DNA from: Scolanthus callimorphus | Taxonomy: Eukaryota; Cnidaria; Anthozoa; Actiniaria; Edwardsiidae | Assembly (NCBI GenBank): GCA_033964015.1 | Contig: CM066912.1 | Span: 26,075,605 to 26,139,604, forward strand | Direction: 5' to 3' | DNA: 64,000 bases | In this document: piece after piece, positions 10,568 through 21,962 of the stretch | Position numbering within the stretch: the stretch's first letter is position 1 | Layout: every line of letters starts with the position of its first letter | The notes under the pieces: generated by a model | The model's database searches: none | Told to the model about the DNA's origin: nothing | What the model saw: the letters and a program-made list of their open reading frames with translations, nothing else | Made by a program: the position numbers and the translations under genes

Positions 10568-11332
10568 TTGTTCACATGAGAGAGTGTGCCCCTACCTAGT
10601 AGGGTTTCCCTACCTAGTAGGGTTTCCCTTCTCCTTTGTTACACGGTTTGGTTCACATGCGAGATAGGGTGCCCCTAGGGGTAGGGTTTCCCTACCTATC
10701 GGGTAGGGAAACCCTAGCTAGTGGGGTCAACACTTTTGTTTACATAAGCCCATGTGAACGCACCAAGTAGGGATAACCCTAGCTAGGAGGGCTAAGTTTG
10801 AGGGTTCTCGGGTTACATTGTGAGCGGAAAATACAGCATGGCCGCTTTATGCTATAAATCCGGGGAATATTTCCGTAAACATCAACTGAAAAGGTGATAA
10901 ATCCTGAATCTGAGGACTCTAGTCCACCGGAGAGTCCTGGCGAGTTCTCAGAGGCCTTGATTCAGTTGATTCCAGAATCGCCGCTAACAATCGACAGCAC
11001 AATAGAAGATTCTGTTGTGACCAAACTTCCTCCTCCAGGAAAACAAGCAAATGAAAAGCGCCACCCTCAAAATTCAGTGTAAAGAAGGCATAGAATTCTC
11101 CTGGGCATCGGAAAAAGTCGAGGATCTTTTAAAGGACCTAAGGGAATTAGAGTTAGCCCTCCCTGCTAGGGACAACAACTCGCATGTGAACCGGCGCTAT
11201 CTTTTGACCCTATCAGGTAGCGTGCCCCTATCAAACGAAAATAGCCCATGTGAACCGGCGGTTTCTTTAACCCTCCTAGGTAGGGTGCCCCTAGCCCCTA
11301 GGGACACTCTATTTTCATGTGAAGTTTTGAAA
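10568..11332. mobile_element. Foldback element with CCTAGCTAGGG-type arms, abutting LicD copy 1
   Basis: The left end, TTCACATGAGAGAGTGTGCC, mirrors ACACTCTATTTTCATGTGAA at the right. Both arms are built of short variable palindromes (CCTACCTAGTAGGG, GGGTAGGGAAACCC, CCTCCTAGGTAGGG) separated by CACATG(T)GAAC. The centre (10830-11150) is unique and contains a plus-strand frame, 10894-11082, rich in Ser/Pro/Glu (EDSSPPESPGEFSEA). It is followed in another frame by FSWASEKVEDLLKDLREL. The centre may be captured host sequence; I do not recognise it. Confidence 0.6.
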
Positions 11333-13033
11333 ATATATTTTAGCAACCTCTGCCGTGGCTTAATTAGCGCGTTCTTGCAGCCGAATGCTCTCAGGACTAA
11401 ATAATGTCTTTTATATGGCTTCTGAGAGTTTCTAAATCCGATGAGGGGGAATCGTCGTACGTGTCAGTTCACCGGGGCAAGAAGCGAGTTTATAAAATGT
11501 TGCCCATACAGGTGCCATCCTCCTCATACAGTTGTTAGTCATTTACTGTATAAATTGGAAATAATTTCTATTCGCCTGAACGGTATGTACATTAATTATT
11601 GATTGAAAATAAAGCATACTGGAACCCAATTCTTGTCTGATGGTTTTTATATGTTTCTTTTTTAACTGGAGACAGACGTCATATGAAACCCAAAGATTCC
11701 GGTTTCATACTTGTACGTTTCAATGTTTATTCCCTGTTATAATATAGCTACGATATAACGCGCGCTGTGTGGTTGGTCCAATTCAAATCTATGCTCTATT
11801 TCACCTATAAAGTAATTGTTCTCCCCCGATATACAGTCTCGTACCGGCAGACGTTATTTTTTTTTTTTGCGTCTCTTGCGGTGATTTTCTCTGTGAAAAT
11901 TGTTTTGGAGGCGTAGGGACTGGGAATGAGTATCACAAGGCGCGCATATCCCATAACTCTCTGCGCGCCCTGTTAAAACTATCCCACAAGTCTTTGCGCG
12001 CCCTAAAAAACCCCGGAAAGCGTCTGGGTACGACACTGCCCGGTATAAAAGCATTCGAGCACAACTGTCTGGACTTTATCAGCGAAATAGAGCACTTGTG
12101 ATGCTGGGGGAGAGACACGTCTCGTTGCTATGAGAGACCGCTGTTAACAGTTAACAACGTCTAGCGCGAATGGCGTGAGACTTCACACAGACAATTTAAT
12201 CCGTTGTGACAGATACATTGGTCTCAATTATGAAAAAGGCAGCATATTTTCTACCAAGTAAATAGCTTACTATATTCACATAAGATTAATACCACCACAA
12301 AAGTTAGCTAACAGCCTCGTGATATGAATACCAAAGATTCTGTTTTTTCATACTGAATTGTTTCCCGAATGTTTAGTGTTACACCCAGTGTGCTTTCTTC
12401 CCGGGCGGAGCACTATAAACAACGTCTACCCTCGCGAATGGTAGATAAGAACACTAGACAATTTTGAGGATTTTATTTCACCGTAGATTCGATATATGTA
12501 CAATAAACTAAAAGAAAAAAAAAATTACACACACGTGTAGCTTGTGTAATCAAGTAGCTGACACGTAATTCGCAACCGCAGAAGTGACAGCTGCGAGATC
12601 GCCTTACCACTTGTAAATTTCACATGGGCGGTAGGATAAGAGTATTCTGGCAGTGATTTATTAACTTGTCACTAGCACTTTCTCCCTAAAGATAGAGACA
12701 CGGCGCGTGGATTACATAATAACTGGTTGTTTACTCAAGCGTTAATGCAACAGTCATGCCCCTATCGACATTAATAACACAACCAAATAAGCTGACAGGG
12801 TTAAAACTCTATTCAAATGCAGCAACAACAACAACTAAGAAGCGCCAAAAATAATTTCTCGCGAAGAACGAAGATGATTAATTCCCTTTGCTCAAAATCG
12901 CAACATTGTTGAGAACACAGTCAGTATCGAATCTGCTGCAAGAATTTAGACTATCATTTATAGACGGAATTTCCTAATCCTACCGCCCATGTCTTAAACT
13001 TTCGCGTGTACTCTCTACTCGACATAAGCAATC
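11333..13033. other. Non-coding stretch with one inverted-repeat pair
   Basis: No supported gene. ACATGGGCGGTAGGATAAG (about 12622) and ATCCTACCGCCCATGT (about 12977) form an inverted pair 340 bp apart, possibly the ends of a small element that finishes just before the 13034 frame. GCGCGCTGTGTGGTTGGTC at 11760 resembles 9268. Confidence 0.4.
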
Positions 13034-13321
13034 ATGGCGTCCATGATGAAAAAGGTTTTCGCGTTGCTTTGTTTCGGCGTGTTTGTGTTATTCTGTATCT
13101 GGGCGGCCGCATCAATTGAGTGGACCACGAACAGAAATGTTCCTATTTTATTGCGGCCTCCGCCTGTACAGTCTGTACTAGAAATAAGGCTTAATCTTAA
13201 TACTAGTTCGAAGTCAACAACTGGAACATCCTCGGCTCGCAATGGCAAACTAATACCAACATCAACGAGCGACACTACGATGTTGCCTTCTATCCCTGGC
13301 GAGCTCACGGGTGATACATAA
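13034..13321 (+). CDS. Possible first exon of a type II membrane protein
   Basis: A 95-residue frame starts MASMMKKVFALLCFGVF and continues with a strongly hydrophobic segment (residues 8-27). It then has a Pro/Ser/Thr-rich linker and ends at TAA. A short basic cytosolic tail, a single anchor and a lumenal stem is the layout of Golgi glycosyltransferases and of fukutin/LicD-like proteins. A candidate donor (ACGGGTGATAC, near 13308) lies before the stop. It is on the same strand and 4 kb upstream of LicD copy 2, so it could supply that gene's anchor. However, the phases do not join directly to 17281 and no transcript evidence is available. It could also be a chance frame. Confidence 0.35.
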   Translation: MASMMKKVFALLCFGVFVLFCIWAAASIEWTTNRNVPILLRPPPVQSVLEIRLNLNTSSKSTTGTSSARNGKLIPTSTSDTTMLPSIPGELTGDT

Positions 13322-13990
13322 CGAGCCAGAGCTCTCCGGAAATCCGAATTTCTGCAATATTGGTTCTTAAGAGGAGGTGTCATAATCCCCTTTCATCGAC
13401 TCATAGGAGGCGATAACAAGATTTGCGTTCACGATATGTATTTGGGGGTCTGTTTTATGCATAGGGTTGGACTTCGGAAATAAAATGACAAGTGCGCTAA
13501 ATAAGGCCCGCCATTCTAGTGCACGTGTTGTCGTCTTTGTTGCCTGTATTTATAATGGGTTTCGATGTTTGATGTGGAGTGTGTATGTATTGGGTCTGAA
13601 AAGCTGGAAAATTGCCGCAAGCAGTTTCGTGGTCAAGTCTCGTGAGGTTAAAGTTGATGAACTGATCCTGCCCGCCGGCGGGACAAGAGGAGCTTTGAAA
13701 ACGACAAGCCGGCCTTTGTTGCATCGACGTTTGGGATAATTGCTGCCTTCTTGAGGCAATGCAATACTGCATTCTGCAAGAACGACTTTATATCTGTGCT
13801 GATAAAAAGGCTAGAAGGGTTCGATATTCGAGAACGATGACCTTCAGCGAAGACAAGATGGACTAGGCCACTAGCAAGACAAGATGGCGGTCGCCCACAA
13901 CAACAAGGCCGAAGGCAGCGACTGATACACCGAAAATAGATTCGAAGACGCGGGAGATGACAAAATCAAGCTGTAAAACTGTACAAGTCT
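13322..13990. other. Spacer between the putative membrane exon and the satellite
   Basis: Frames at 13467-13739 and on the opposite strand have no recognisable domain. No repeat structure stands out. Confidence 0.3.
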
Positions 13991-14034
13991 CACCTAGAAG
14001 TAATGGTCCAGGTATACAGCCGAATCAGACGTCA

Positions 14035-16600
14035 GGCCATATCTTAGCTGGTTTAGTATCCAGGTGGAAGTTATTGAACGATCGCGTACGGGATACTGAA
14101 CTCGACAAATTATTTTTATGCGTTCGGGATCCAATCGAATTGACGGCCTTTTTCTGTATATTAGCTGGTTTATCCAGGTAGAAGCTCTCGCATGCGTGCG
14201 TGCCTGAATGCTTCGGGATACTGAACTCGACAAATTATTTTTATGCGTTCGGGATCCAATCGAATTGACGGCCTTTTTTGTATCTTAGCTGGTTTATCCA
14301 GGTAGAAGCTCTCGCATGCTTGCGTGCCTGAATACTTCGGGATACTGAACTCAAGAAATTATTTGTTATGCGTTCGGGATCCAATCGAATTGACGGCCTT
14401 TTTCTGTATCTTAGCTGGTTTATCCAGGTAGAAGCTCTCGCATGCTTGCGTGCCTGAATGCTTCCGGATACTGAACTCGATAAATTACTTTTTATGCGTT
14501 CGGGATCCAATCGTTTTGACGGCCTAGTTTTCTGTATCTTAGCTGGTTTATCCAGGTAGAAGCTCTCGCATGCTTGCGTGCCTGAATGCTTCGGGATACT
14601 GAACTCGAAAAATTTTTTGTTATGCGTTCGGGATCCAATCGAATTGACGGCCTTTTTCTGTATCTTAGCTGGTTTATCCAGGTAGAAGCTCTCGCATGTT
14701 TGCGTGCCTGAATGCTTCGGGATACTGAACTCGACAAATTATTTTTATGCGTTCGGGATCCAATCGAATTGATGGCCTTTTTCTGTATCTTAGCTGGTTT
14801 ATCCAGGTAGAAGCTCTCGGATGCTTGCGTGCCTGAATGCTTCGGGATACTGAACTCGACAAATTATGTTTTATGCGTTCGGGATCCAATCGAATTGACG
14901 GCCTTTTTTTGTATCTTAGCTGGTTTATCCAGGTAGAAGCTCTGGCATGCTTGCGTGCCTGAATGTTTCGGGATACTGAACTCGAGAAATTATTTGTTAT
15001 GCGTTCGGGATCCAATCGAATTGACGGCCTTTTTCTGTATCTTAGCTGGTTTATCCAGGTAGAAGCTCTCGCATGCTTGCGTGCCTGAATGCTTCGGGAT
15101 ACTGAACTCGAGAAATTATTTTTATGCGTTCGGGATCCAATCGAATTGACGGCCTTTTTCTGTATCTTAGCTGGTTTATCCAGGTAGAAGCTCTCGCATG
15201 CTTGCGTGCCTGAATGCTTCGGGATACTGAACTCGAGAAATTATTTTTATGCGTTCGGGATCCAATCGAATTGACGGCCTTTTTCTGTATATTAGCTGGT
15301 TTATCCAGGTAGAAGCTCTCGCATGCTTGCGTGCCTGAATGCTTCGGGATACTGAACTCGAGAAATTATTTTTTATGCGTTCGGGATCCAATCAAATTGA
15401 CGGCCTTTTTCTGTATCTTAGCTGGTTTATCCAGGTAGAAGCTCTCGCATGCTTGCGTGCCTGAATGCTTCGGGATACTGAACTCGAGAATTTTTTTTTC
15501 ATGCGTTCGGGATCCAATCGAATTGACGTCCTTTTTCTGTATCTTAGCTGGTTTATCCAGGTAGAAGCTCTCGCATGCTTGCGTGCCTGAATGCTTCGGG
15601 ATACTGAACTCGACAAATTATGTTTTATGCGTTCGGGATCCAATCGAATTGACGGCCTTTTTTTGTATCTTAGCTGGTTTATCCAGGTAGAAGCTCTCGC
15701 ATGCTTGCGTGCCTGAATGCTTCGGGATACTGAACTCGACAAATTATGTTTTATGCGTTCGGGATCCAATCGAATCGAAAGCTCTCGCATGCTTGCGTGC
15801 CTGAATGCTTCGGGATACTGAACTCGAGAAATTATTTTCCATGCGTTCGGGATCCAATCGAATTGACGGCCTTTTTCTGTATCTTAGCTGGTTTATCCGG
15901 GTAGAAGCTCTCGCATGCTTGCGTGCCTGAATGCTTCGGGATACTGAACTCGACAAATTATGTTTTATGCGTTCGGGATCCAATCGAATTGACGGCCTTT
16001 TTTGTATCTTAGCTGGTTTATCCAGGTAGAAGCTCTCGCATGCTTGCGTGCCTGAATGTTTCGGGATACTGAACTCGAGAAATTATTTGTTATGCGTTCG
16101 GGATCCAATCGAATTGACGGCCTTTTTCTGTATCTTAGCTGGGTTATCAGATAGAAGCTCTCGCATGCTTGCGTGCCTGAATGCTTCGGGATACCGAACT
16201 CGAGAAATTATTTTTCATGCGTTCGGGATCCAATCGAATTGACGTCCTTTTTCTGTATCTTAGCTGGTTTATCCAGGTAGAAGCTCTCGCATGCTTGCGT
16301 GCCTGAATGCTTCGGGATACTGAACTCGAGAAATTATTTGTTATGCGTTCGGGATCCAATCGAATTGACGGCCTTTTTCTGTATCTTAGCTGGTTTATCC
16401 AGGTAGAAGCTCTCGCATGCTTGCGTGCCTGAATGCTTCGGGATACTGAACTCGAGAAATTATTTTTCGTGCGTTCGGGATCCAATCGAATTGACGGCCT
16501 TTTCCTGTATCTTAGCTGGTTTATCCAGGTAGAAGCTCTCGTATGCTTGCGTGCCTGAATGCTTCGGGATAGTGAACTCGAGAAATTATTTTTCATGTAA
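14035..16600. repeat. 126-bp satellite, about 20 units
   Basis: GCGTTCGGGATCCAATCG recurs every 125-128 bp from about 14119 to 16480. It is accompanied by ATCTTAGCTGGTTTATCCAG, CTCTCGCATGCTTGCGTG and CTTCGGGATACTGAACTCGA. Units are about 90-97% alike; length varies in the T-run between GAAATTATT and GCGTTC. One unit (about 15770) has an internal deletion joining AATCGAAT to CGAAAGCTCTCGC. Because 126 is a multiple of three, the minus strand stays open over several units (SSVSRSIQARKHARAST-type peptide), the longest frames being 132 and 180 codons. I regard these as by-products. The array lies almost exactly between the two head-to-head LicD copies. Confidence 0.95.
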
Positions 16601-17280
16601 TTAAAAACAATACTGGCACCTAGAAAATAATAACGTAAACTTGCCTGTTCCCTCACACATTTCCGCGTAATTGTGGATAACAGAGCCATGAAGTTTGGTA
16701 AGTTCGGACGGAGCGCATCGGTATAGAAAAAAAATCCATTTTTACATTCAAGTTCCGCGCAGACGTGCTTCAGTTCGGCACTTTAGTAGATTTTTAGTTC
16801 AGTGTAGCAGCTGTAACGGAACCGCTGTTTTTATCCCGGCGATACTTGAGTAATCACACCGGACTACTGTAAAAATGTTTGCCTTGTGTGCTAAAATGAT
16901 TTAGGGGTTTGAAGAATTCGATTTTTCAGTGTTTCATCAAAGCTATGGGAACTGCTCGGTAAGTGTCTAACCACTAGTGTTAGGTTTCAGGTGTTGAAAG
17001 AGGAACCCCATTTTGTTTGACCAAAGGCACGGAGATAAGCGCCAACTTTGACGCTTAGGGCTTTGATCCATCTCTGGCTACGTTTGGCACCCAACCGAGA
17101 TAGGGGAACAATCTTCCCCTATCTCTGCGGGATCCAGCGTTTTAATTCCGGATTCGAAGAAGCTCTGGCTCGTTATGAGACATAGCGATCCCCTCGACTG
17201 TGAACCTATCGAGATGGTTAGCGTTGGACTCGCGTGTTTGCATAAAGAACGAGTCTAGAACACTCAAGTTTAGATATATG
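16601..17280. other. Upstream flank of LicD copy 2
   Basis: No repeat or exon could be supported. AACCGAGATAGGGG and CCCCTATCTCTG near 17091-17127 form a short inverted pair. Confidence 0.3.
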
Positions 17281-18097
17281 GAAGTGAAGCTTGTTTGTCA
17301 GAATACAACAGAGGTTTGTACTGTATGGTATTGGGATGTGGCCAACTGGACGATCATTACACCAACGAGAACCTTTTTCAAGAAGCGCGTGTCGACGGTA
17401 CCACTCGATTTTGCCCGATGCCTCTTCGTGGGGAACGCACGGACAGAATAATAAGACCCGACGGTAAGGTGGAATATAATTACTGTCCAGATGATAGATA
17501 TCCTTGTGTGTCGAAGAGCCTTCTCGAAGCACATTGGGATAAGACTCTAAAGATACGAATTAACAGTGCTCCTTGCTGCCGCAAGCAGAACATAGACGTG
17601 ATGAAGCATGCTGGACTTATGTTTGATAAACATAACATTACCTACATGCATGTTGTGGTACTGTTATCGGTTTAATAAGAGACCACGGTAAATTCATCCC
17701 TTACGACTACGATACGGATTTTGCCGTGGACTCTAATGATTACGAGAAACTCGTAAAGGCGATACCTGACTTACAAAAGACTGGATATGTCTTCAAGTTT
17801 ACTCATCCTGAAAGGGATCCCCCAAATAGCGGCAAACATTGGTACATGATTGGTTGTATTAATAAGCACTGTGGTTGCGGACCCGGGATAGGGATTTATC
17901 GGACAGACAGTGAGTGGATAGTGGCCCCTGGAACATGGAAGTACCCCAAGAATATAATGCTACCGCCCATTAGGAGGATATTCGAGGGATTGGAAATGTC
18001 TTTTCCAAAGGAGCCCGAAAAATATCTCAACTATGAATACGGTAAAGACAAATGGAGAACCCCTTTAAAGTACGGGTTCACGAAAATGAGTGCCTGA
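17281..18097 (+). pseudogene. LicD/fukutin-family transferase, copy 2 (two frameshifts)
   Basis: This is a close paralogue of copy 1 (about 85% identical residues by eye) on the opposite strand, covering the same region from LVCQNTTEVCTVWYWDVA to YGKDKWRTPL. It then diverges and ends KYGFTKMSA-stop. The D-x-D-x-D cluster is present as YDYDTDFAVD near 17705-17735. Two one-base losses relative to copy 1 break the frame. One is after GGACGATCATT (about 17358), where copy 1 has an extra C. The other is in CATGTTGTGGTACTG (about 17655), where copy 1 has GTCGGTGGT. Homology starts at the same AAGCTTG point as copy 1, supporting a true exon border. Whether these are real lesions or consensus errors cannot be told here; the remainder of the frame is free of stops. 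Confidence 0.8.
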
Positions 18098-18099
18098 CA

Positions 18100-19190
18100 A
18101 AAGGCGTAGCTCCGCGAATTTATGCGAGATAAAGCGAGGGGAAAATGGTACAATTGAAAGGCGAGATAAGGGACGTGTAATTATTTAGCGGGGGGGGGGG
18201 GGGAGGGCTCCTATTTTTGTGGGGAGGGTCCTAATTTTTTTCGCGTGTCTGAAGGGAGGGTCCAAATTTTTTTCACTCCTGTTTATGGGAGGGTAATAAA
18301 TTTTTTCAACAACATTTGGACGATGAAGAGAGTGAAACAGATGCCGATAGTGGTTATTTCAGCAACTTCTATCATTTGCACTTTTACTTAATAAAAATTT
18401 CGGCGCGCTTTGCGCGCATAAAGATTGACATTTAATGTACTCTTTCACATTAGTGTATCTTTCACATTAGTGTATCTTGATGAGGAAAAGCAAACTCTCC
18501 ACAAAATGCCTGCAATAATAGGCCTGACGGGAGGTCACTATGTTTGAAAGAAGATCCCATATAGGTAAGCGTGAGTTCGACGTTACAAGCATAGAAATTC
18601 GTCATTTGGGCAGCGCTTCACGCATGAATAATAATAACTTCGTCATTTGCGGCGCGCATCTACCCTTTCTCTGTGGCTTGATGAAATGCGTTTATCAAAA
18701 TTCAGGCGCGCTTCGCGCGCAACGAAAGAAAAAGCGAGCCCCTTTTTCTGTAATATATAAAATGTCTTGAGTACTTCGTCACATAGGGGACGGGAAAGGT
18801 GGGATCACGTTAATCATTGTGCTTATGGAAGGAGGATCACTGCATTTTTACCGTTTACCCAAAATCCTCTCACGTAAATAATCGAGGCGATAAATAATGA
18901 CCGCGGTTCCTCAGCTTTGACAGAAGCAAGAAAAAAGTATTTCTGCTATTAAGAAAAGAAAAGACATTGCATCACTCGGACAAGAGTCTATCTGACAGGT
19001 TTTTCAGAAAATATAAATTACATGGGGAGGGTCACAATTTTTTTACCTACGACTGGGGGAGGGTCACATTTTTTGTTATGTTCAAGGGGAGGGTCCTAAT
19101 TTGTTTTTAGCCTTTTTTGAAAAAAATGGGAGCCCTCCCCCCCCCCGGTAAATAATGACACGTCCCTAAGATCCCAGAGTAGGCCTGGAG
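18100..19190. mobile_element. GCGAGATAA-type palindromic element split by another insertion
   Basis: TTTATGCGAGATAAAGCGAG, GGAAAATGGTACAATTGAAA and GGCGAGATAA (18118-18169) are followed by the inner element 18170-19166, then ATCCCAGAGTAGGCCTGG. Uninterrupted relatives occur at 44088-44246 and 57378-57537, and a diverged relative at about 26270-26400. The family has ends like TACTCTGGG(A)CC..TATCTCGCC. Confidence 0.65.
18170..19166. mobile_element. TIR element (GGGACGTG ends) with apparent TAA target duplication
   Basis: The left end GGGACGTGTAATTATTTA followed by a G run and GAGGGCTCC is mirrored by GGGAGCCCTCCC, a C run, GGTAAATAATGACACGTCCC. Inside are repeated GGGAGGGTC(C/A)..ATTTTTTT words at both ends. 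The flanks read gaTAA and TAAgatcc. A three-base TAA/TTA duplication and G-rich TIRs are typical of PIF/Harbinger-type mobilisation. No transposase frame is present; the open frame at 18540-18770 is not convincing. Confidence 0.65.
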
Positions 19191-19649
19191 TAGTCATACT
19201 ATCATCAGAATTTAGGTGGATTACAGTCGAAAGACATGAAGCGTGTCCCCCATTAGTTCAATATTCAATTCATTATTCCATAGTTGTAGAAACAAGATTT
19301 GGTTGGCGCGTTCGCACTGCTAGCGAAAATTACCATTGTCAATCAAGATGAAGTTTGATTCGGTGTTTATAAATGATACGATCCATAATTATTATACGAA
19401 GTAAAGCCAAATGTTTCATGAGAGAATAAATCTTGCAAGAAGGTAGCACGAGGTTCCTTGTTCTCGGTATTTTAGACGTCGAACTTAATTCAGTCGCACT
19501 AAATCGACTGGGTTTAATAGCCAGTGAAACATTGACTTTTAGTGCGACAAGAATTAAGTTCGACGTCTAACCTGGCTAAAATGGGGAAAGAGATTATCAA
19601 ACCTGACGTAGTGCGAACTACGAACAAGAGAGAGAAAGACAAGGTCAGC

Positions 19650-19757
19650 TGCGTAGCCAGGAATTTCTGAAGGGGGGCCCGATAGTAAAACATGGGACGA
19701 AAATGTTCAAATTTCCTCCAGCAAATACAGTAAATGTATGGGAAAATCTCCCGAGAA

Positions 19758-19790
<33 letters not shown>
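19650..19790 (+). repeat. Dispersed repeat ending in a 34-base G run
   Basis: GCGTAGCCAGGAATTTCTGA, AACATGGGACGAAAATGTTC and CAGCAAATACAGTAAATGTA are followed by the G run. Relatives with the same order are at 35400-35515, 45425-45575 and, reversed, 47535-47670; each also ends in or spans a G/C homopolymer. Confidence 0.7.
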
Positions 19791-19794
19791 CTTC

Positions 19795-20060
19795 AACTAT
19801 TTTCAACGATTGGTCGTTTCAACTATTTATTAAATGGTCATTTTTGCAACCAGAAATAAATTGGTTAAAGCAACCAATTAATATTGGTTCGAACCAATTT
19901 TAATTGGTTGTTTTAACAATTTATTAAATGGTTAGTGTTGCGACCCAAAACAATCTGGTTAACACAACCAATTACTATTGGTTCAAACCAATATCAACTG
20001 GTTGTTTCAACAATTTGTTGAATGGTTAATATTACAACCCAAACTCAATTGGTTAAAATA
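19795..20060 (+). repeat. Approximately 94-bp tandem repeat, AACCAATT-rich (about 2.5 units)
   Basis: TTTATTAAATGGTCATTTTT, TTTATTAAATGGTTAGTGTT and TTTGTTGAATGGTTAATATT are successive equivalents spaced about 94-98 bp. Between them lie TTAATTGGTTG and ATCAACTGGTTG. Confidence 0.7.
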
Positions 20061-21300
20061 AGTTACCAAAAAAGAATTGTGATAACAACTATTTCAATTT
20101 GGTCATTGCTGAATTATAAATAGCAAAGAGAGCATGTTTATAGCAAAATAATATTCAGCGAATTTCAATACCGCTGAAAAAAAGGTGAAGAAAGGGCTTG
20201 TAAATGTATATGTATGTTTAAGACCGAAATCGCCGCGACAAATCGCCGCACTATGTGCAGCGATCTAGCTGAACTTCCTGTGGTGAAGGGAAACTGGCAC
20301 TAGCTTCTAATTGATGACGTGCACGGTTCGTTAGTCTTTTGAACATTCGGCGGGCGGACACCTTGGTGTTGGAGTGCTGAACTTTGTGGCGTTGGTTCTC
20401 TGTATTTTCTCCTGAATTATGCGTTCTTGGTCCCATTTAACTTCCACATCTAATCGCATGAAGTGAAGGAAGTTCGAAAAAAACGGTAAGTATTTTTAAT
20501 CAACCCAATAAGCACGACATTTTCTCGTTCTCTTCGATGTTCATTCGAACCCGTTGTTACCGGCTTACACCTCATGTCGAATCAGTGATCGGATAGTTAA
20601 ACTTGATAGTAGCGGCACCAAAAATCACATTTACATCTTTAAGAATGTTATTTATTTCTCTTGCCTCTTGCCATTTAACAACCGGATTTTCCTTGGATTC
20701 CATCAAAAACAACTACACAGTTGATCCGTGATTCAACTTCAATGAAATACCTTTCAGCGAACCGTTGCGGCGGATGTAAGCTTAAGCTTTCGTTTCAGCC
20801 CGAATGGTAACTTCACGAGTACATAGGTTTCCTTTGATTTGTGTAAAATGCCTACTAATAATTATGGAAATACGAAATATTTGTTAAGACACGATTTATA
20901 TCGATATCTCGCTGTTTCGATGATACAATCTGAAAGAGACTGCTAACCTAAATAGCGGCTGTTTGTGTTTTATTGCAGATCGATTCCAATCCGAAGATAC
21001 AAGTCAAGTGAGAAACTCTTTACAGCTAAGTTGGACCTGAACTAGTGTTCTATAATCTAGTACATATGCCATATGGTTTCCTTTGCAATCGCCGAGAAAA
21101 TGATAACTGTGTAATTTTAGTGCGCTAGTTTAATGCAGAGACCAATGTTTCTCTACTACATATGCGTATGTTGTGTAACATTAGCCTATATGTATTTCTA
21201 TCTAAAGTCTTAAATAAAAGTGATTATAGCCAATGTCATGTGACTCTGGTGTTGCACCTTTCTCGTCCAAATTTTATGTCCCCTTCCCGATATATCTTTT
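20061..21300 (+). other. Possible small spliced transcript, no reliable coding frame
   Basis: A donor-like GGTAAGTATTT at 20485, a pyrimidine-rich acceptor TTTGTGTTTTATTGCAG ending near 20977 and an AATAAA at about 21213 are in plausible order on the plus strand. I could not find a coding frame that uses them. The minus-strand frame 20251-20436 (60 residues, basic) has no recognisable domain. This is speculative. Confidence 0.2.
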
Positions 21301-21303
21301 TTT

Positions 21304-21545
21304 CTAGTTTTTGAAGTCAAAATGTGTATATTTTTTAATTTTGAGGGAGTTCCGGGGGGTTCCGGGGTGATTTCGTGGGGGTTCCGGGGGGTTCCGGGAG
21401 GGTTCCTGTTTTACATACAGCTTGTCGATGTAAAACCGTTCGATCTGGTTCGAGCCCTTTAGAGATCGAACCGGATCGTACTCACTCAAAAATCTGGGGA
21501 TCGAACCAGATCGAACCCTGATCGAACTTGATCGAACAATAAAAT
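21304..21545. repeat. GGTTCCGGGGG repeats and GATCGAAC repeats
   Basis: GTTCCGGGG/GGTTCC recurs five times at 21350-21415. Then GATCGAAC, GGTTCGATC and GATCGTACTC words alternate as inverted pairs to 21540. The second block recurs at 22290-22435. Confidence 0.55.
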
Positions 21546-21962
21546 TAGTTACCGATGTGACGTGACGTAATTGCTGTGGCGTACACGAATTTATATCAAG
21601 TAGCTATCACACCACATGAACTGATACCTTCCTGGCAGTTTCAACAACCACGTCAATATGACTAGTAGCTAAGAGCGTAAACTTCAAATGTGTTGTCAAG
21701 GGCTACCACAACTGCCCTTTTGAAACAAGGATTGGGGACATATACGTCGCAATGAGGAAAATTGGAGATCGAGGCCCGGCTTTTAAAAGTAGTTGGTACT
21801 GAAGGAACTCTGAGACTTACATTACGAAAGCCGATGAACACCAGTCAGGGGATTGTGTTTTGTCCCATTTTGTTCATGTTTATATCAATTCAATAAATGA
21901 AAATACTATTTACGAGACACTAAAAGCTGAATAATTTATAGTTTCCCGATTAGATAACACTG

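Noticed and set aside
13994..16689. Repeat-peptide frames on the minus strand (SSVSRSIQARKHARAST)
   Set aside because: Satellite units with drifting T-run lengths break the frame repeatedly, with no start context or partner exons. Kept as a satellite.
18540..18770. Transposase frame inside the GGGACGTG element
   Set aside because: 76 codons, no catalytic motif, low-complexity basic end.
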